The notes under the pieces are model-generated. The model was not told the DNA's origin. It did not search any database and worked only from the letters and a program-made list of their open reading frames with translations. Source: Spirochaetaceae bacterium (GTDB lineage Bacteria; Spirochaetota; Spirochaetia; CADAEX01). From it: a stretch of DNA of 14,761 nt. Shown here one piece after another: positions 13,113-14,761 of the stretch. How positions within the stretch are numbered: the first letter of the stretch is position 1; every line of letters starts with the position of its first letter. The stretch spans positions 1 to 14,761 of the forward strand of contig WRFK01000014.1 of the NCBI GenBank assembly GCA_009778835.1, read 5' to 3'. The position numbers and the translations under genes are program-made.

Positions 13113-13147
13113 TACCGCACCAGCCAAGGATGGCGATCGGTGCGGTA
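13113..13147 (-). repeat. GC-rich palindromic repeat, copy C (inverted, single hairpin)
   Basis: Outer stem TACCGCACC/GGTGCGGTA (13113-13121, 13139-13147), inner GCCA/TGGC (13123-13134). On the minus strand the core reads GCCATCCTTGGC, matching copies A and B, so this copy is inverted relative to them. Open frames across 12868-13240 on both strands are products of the repeats and are not called as genes. Bases 13151-13260 hold two ATGATCAT palindromes (13193-13200, 13241-13248) and nothing else recognised. Confidence 0.7.
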
Positions 13148-13260
13148 AGAGCATTGCTACTTCCAGCACGCCCACAAGTAACATCTGCAACTGATGATCA
13201 TTCTGCGATATATTGCAACCAATATGCCAAACAAATTTAAATGATCATTTCTTTCACTGG

Positions 13261-13332
13261 ACAATATATATGGTTATTGTCGTACAAAATATTGTACAAA
13301 ATATTGACCATAATTAATAACTACTTTATAAT
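13261..13332 (+). promoter_or_regulatory. Promoter and operator of the toxin-antitoxin operon
   Basis: TTGACC (13304-13309), 17 bases, TATAAT (13327-13332). Directly upstream are two perfect tandem copies of GTACAAAATATT (13282-13293, 13294-13305), the second running into the -35. An inverted repeat ACAATA/TATTGT lies further up (13261-13280). Antitoxins of this family repress their own promoter, so these are the likely binding sites. Confidence 0.75.
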
Positions 13333-13362
13333 TTTTATATAATATCATTTGGAGAAATAATT

Positions 13363-13644
13363 ATGGTGGATTTAGCCCAAAACTTGAAACCAATTTCTTA
13401 TGTAAAGGCACATACAACAGAAATAATAAAATATGTAGAAGACTCTAAATCTCCTGTTGTGGTAACCAAAAATGGCGAAGCAAAAGCAGTAATTATTGAT
13501 ATCAATAGTTACCAAAAAACTATTAATGCAATAAATTTAGCTAAATTGTTAAGCTTTGGAGAAAAAGATATAAGAAATGAAAAAACAATAACTCATGAAA
13601 ATGCAAAAAAAATATTTGAGAAAACATTAAGCCGGAAAAAATAA
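13363..13644 (+). CDS. Type II antitoxin, Phd/YefM family
   Basis: 93 residues. The N-terminal half is a Phd/YefM DNA-binding fold: ISYVKAHTTEIIKYVEDSKSP, then VVVTKNGEAKAVIIDINSY, the family's strand-turn-strand with the NGE turn. The C-terminal ~40 residues are charged and probably wrap the toxin. It should neutralise the toxin and, with it, repress the promoter. GGAG at 13351-13354 is the Shine-Dalgarno, 8 bases before the ATG. The stop overlaps the toxin start by one base (TAATG). The pair is much more AT-rich than its neighbours and is flanked by repeats, which suggests transfer. Confidence 0.88.
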   Translation: MVDLAQNLKPISYVKAHTTEIIKYVEDSKSPVVVTKNGEAKAVIIDINSYQKTINAINLAKLLSFGEKDIRNEKTITHENAKKIFEKTLSRKK

Positions 13645-13979
13645 TGCGCAATATTGAATGGACACATGATGGAATCAGTTCCTTAAATGAAATTCTTGAA
13701 TATTATAATAACAATATTGGAGAAAATATAGCGAATAATATTTATAATAAAATACTGCAAAAAATTGAAAGCTTGGAAAATGAAAAAGTCAAAACAAAAC
13801 TGTGTCAAGAATTAAAAGATATTGGAATATTAGATGTATATGAATTAGTTACTAACCCATGGAAAGTGTATTACAAAATTTCAAAAGATAATAAAAAGGC
13901 TTATATTCTATTTATTTTGGATACAAGAAGGAATATTGAAGAAATATTAATCTCAAAAGTTATAGATGATAAAATATAA
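13644..13979 (+). CDS. Type II toxin, RelE/ParE superfamily
   Basis: 111 residues with the usual layout: a start strand (IEWTHDGISSLNEILEYY), two helices, then strands ending in NPWKVYYKIS, AYILFILDTRRNIEEIL. RelE members cleave mRNA on the ribosome and ParE members poison gyrase; this sequence does not decide which. Arg95-Arg96 in the DTRRN strand are in the position often basic in the family. Translation is coupled to the antitoxin through TAATG. Bases 13980-14037 after it hold no recognised element. Confidence 0.82.
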   Translation: MRNIEWTHDGISSLNEILEYYNNNIGENIANNIYNKILQKIESLENEKVKTKLCQELKDIGILDVYELVTNPWKVYYKISKDNKKAYILFILDTRRNIEEILISKVIDDKI

Positions 13980-14037
13980 GCCGCGTTGCTGACAAACAAG
14001 TAGTGCTGCAGTTACAAGCTTATTAAATGCCGTTTGT

Positions 14038-14163
14038 GCGACCTCCTGTCGCTACCCTGCGTATCCCTAACAGCGGCTCCCCATGCTCTTCGCCATCCAT
14101 GGCTAGCATGGGACGCAGCATCCATGCTGCAGTCCATGCCGCGCCGCAGGCGTCCATGTCGTA
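14038..14163 (+). repeat. GC-rich palindromic repeat, copy D with flanking hairpin
   Basis: The 73 bases 14065-14137 repeat copy A with only two differences, C12928 to T14084 and G12952 to A14108, which pair with each other in the outer stem. Ahead of it is a hairpin GCGAC-CTCCT-GTCGC (14038-14052). After it, GCGTCCATGTCG (14150-14161) resembles the second hairpin of copy B. Copies A and D are direct repeats around the toxin-antitoxin operon. Confidence 0.85.
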
Positions 14164-14184
14164 GTTTATATTGCTATAATTGTT

Positions 14185-14478
14185 CTAATACTCAACCACA
14201 AAGCGGGAATAAAATCCCTGATACTGTTTTTCATTGATTTCTACAGAGGTCACCCTTGCTCCCGAAGGGCCGGCTTTGAGCCATGCAATAAAATCATTCA
14301 TATCTTTTGCATCCCCTTCACAATCAAGCTCCACAGAACCATCGACATTATTCCTGACCCACCCGGCTATACGGTGCTTTGCCGCAGCTCTTACCGCAGA
14401 ATAACGGTAGCCAACACCTTGTACGCGGCCTGAAACAATTATATGAAAACTTTTTTTACTGTTTGGCGATCCTGTCAT
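14185..14478 (-). CDS. acyP: Acylphosphatase
   Basis: 97 residues, close to the usual ~90. It hydrolyses acyl phosphates such as acetyl or carbamoyl phosphate. The signature VSGRVQGVGYR (15-25) carries the phosphate-binding loop and catalytic Arg25. GWVRNNVDGSVEL supplies the catalytic Asn43. GPSGARV near the C-terminus is also typical. It is cytosolic. The ATG overlaps the stop of the upstream gene as ATGA (14475-14478), so the two are translationally coupled. The N-terminal nine residues extend beyond the fold. Confidence 0.95.
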   Translation of the reverse strand: MTGSPNSKKSFHIIVSGRVQGVGYRYSAVRAAAKHRIAGWVRNNVDGSVELDCEGDAKDMNDFIAWLKAGPSGARVTSVEINEKQYQGFYSRFVVEY

Positions 14479-14761
14479 TGGCTATCCGCGATCCTGGGAA
14501 TCGGAGAATTAATAAAAGAATTAATTTTTGAGAAATCAATTGGTTTTGTTAAAACAAGATCTGCTGTTTTGGATAAATCTTCTGTAGTATTATCTGTATC
14601 TTTATCTTTAATATATATGATTTTATAATTTCCGAACTTGCCTTCTTCTTTCCCGGACAAACTCTTAAGTTTTTCTATAGTGATATCTCTCATGTTTTCG
14701 GAAATTATAATATACTCCGGATTTTTAATTGCAAGTAACACACCTGCATCAAATCCATTGG
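14475..14761 (-). CDS. Degenerate receiver-like protein, partial (N-terminus beyond window)
   Basis: The frame is open from the window edge, so about 95 C-terminal residues are visible; an internal GTG at 14741 is probably not the start. The pattern resembles the last two thirds of a CheY-type receiver: GFDAGVLLAIKNPEYIIIS (alpha2-beta3), IIYIKDKD (beta4), ADLVLTKPIDFSKINSFI (beta5-alpha5) with the conserved Lys-Pro. The residue at the end of beta3, where the phosphorylated Asp should be, reads Ser (IISENM), and the beta4 Thr/Ser is Lys. If it is a receiver it is a pseudo-receiver that cannot be phosphorylated in the normal way. The rest of the protein is unknown. Confidence 0.55.
   Translation of the reverse strand, partial: NGFDAGVLLAIKNPEYIIISENMRDITIEKLKSLSGKEEGKFGNYKIIYIKDKDTDNTTEDLSKTADLVLTKPIDFSKINSFINSPIPRIADSQ

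Noticed and set aside
12868..13240. Several open frames of 80-105 codons on both strands between hflX and the toxin-antitoxin operon
   Set aside because: They run through the GC-rich palindromes, give low-complexity Ala/Trp/His-rich peptides in several frames at once and have no ribosome binding site. They are a by-product of the repeats.
12909..14137. The repeats as integron attC sites, with the toxin-antitoxin operon as a gene cassette
   Set aside because: CCCTAAC resembles an R' core (RYYYAAC) but lacks the first purine, and no GTTRRRY partner stands at the other end of the palindrome. No integrase is in the window. REP-like repeats fit better.

Overview
The window looks like a piece of the chromosome of an anaerobic, AT-rich, Gram-negative bacterium. 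A spirochaete (Treponema-like) is the best guess. The grounds are a fused aspartate transcarbamoylase (PyrB joined to PyrI) of the kind known from Treponema and Thermotoga, an [FeFe]-hydrogenase-type H2 sensor of the kind described from termite-gut treponemes, a class III nucleotide cyclase and an HD-GYP regulator. This is an inference; no rRNA or marker gene is present to prove it.

Layout. 1-789 (-): N-terminal part of a class III adenylate/guanylate cyclase, cut by the window edge. 1025-1276 (-): small TM1266-type 'iron-only hydrogenase system regulator'. 1528-3779 (+): fused pyrBI and an overlapping HAD phosphatase gene, behind a probable transcription attenuator. 3845-9787 (-): a signalling pair, first an HD-GYP response regulator and then a 1612-residue sensor (ferredoxin, H-cluster domain, FeS, four PAS, histidine kinase, receiver, Hpt). 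10110-11417 (-): pyrimidine-nucleoside phosphorylase. 11462-11647 (-): small four-cysteine protein. 11769-12914 (+): hflX. 12909-13148 and 14038-14163: GC-rich palindromic repeats bracketing an AT-rich Phd/RelE-type toxin-antitoxin operon (13363-13979). 14185-14761 (-): acylphosphatase, translationally coupled to the C-terminus of a degenerate receiver-like protein.

How the parts may work together. The sensor carries everything needed to detect H2 or redox state at an H-cluster and pass phosphate His-Asp-His. The next Asp in such a relay could be the receiver of the neighbouring HD-GYP protein, which keeps all the residues expected for c-di-GMP hydrolysis. That gives a compact candidate H2-to-c-di-GMP pathway. 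The cyclase and HD-GYP genes share a 15-base motif at nearly identical distance from their start codons, which suggests common control. Pyrimidine synthesis (pyrBI) and salvage (nucleoside phosphorylase) are both present but lie in separate transcription units.

Two features of expression stand out. Four genes (1276, 11417, 11647, 11769) have a promoter whose -10 hexamer ends 6-7 nt before the start codon and no Shine-Dalgarno sequence, the arrangement of leaderless mRNAs. Other genes in the same window have ordinary Shine-Dalgarno sites. The palindromic repeats have diverged by a compensatory base pair, which points to selection on their hairpin structure.
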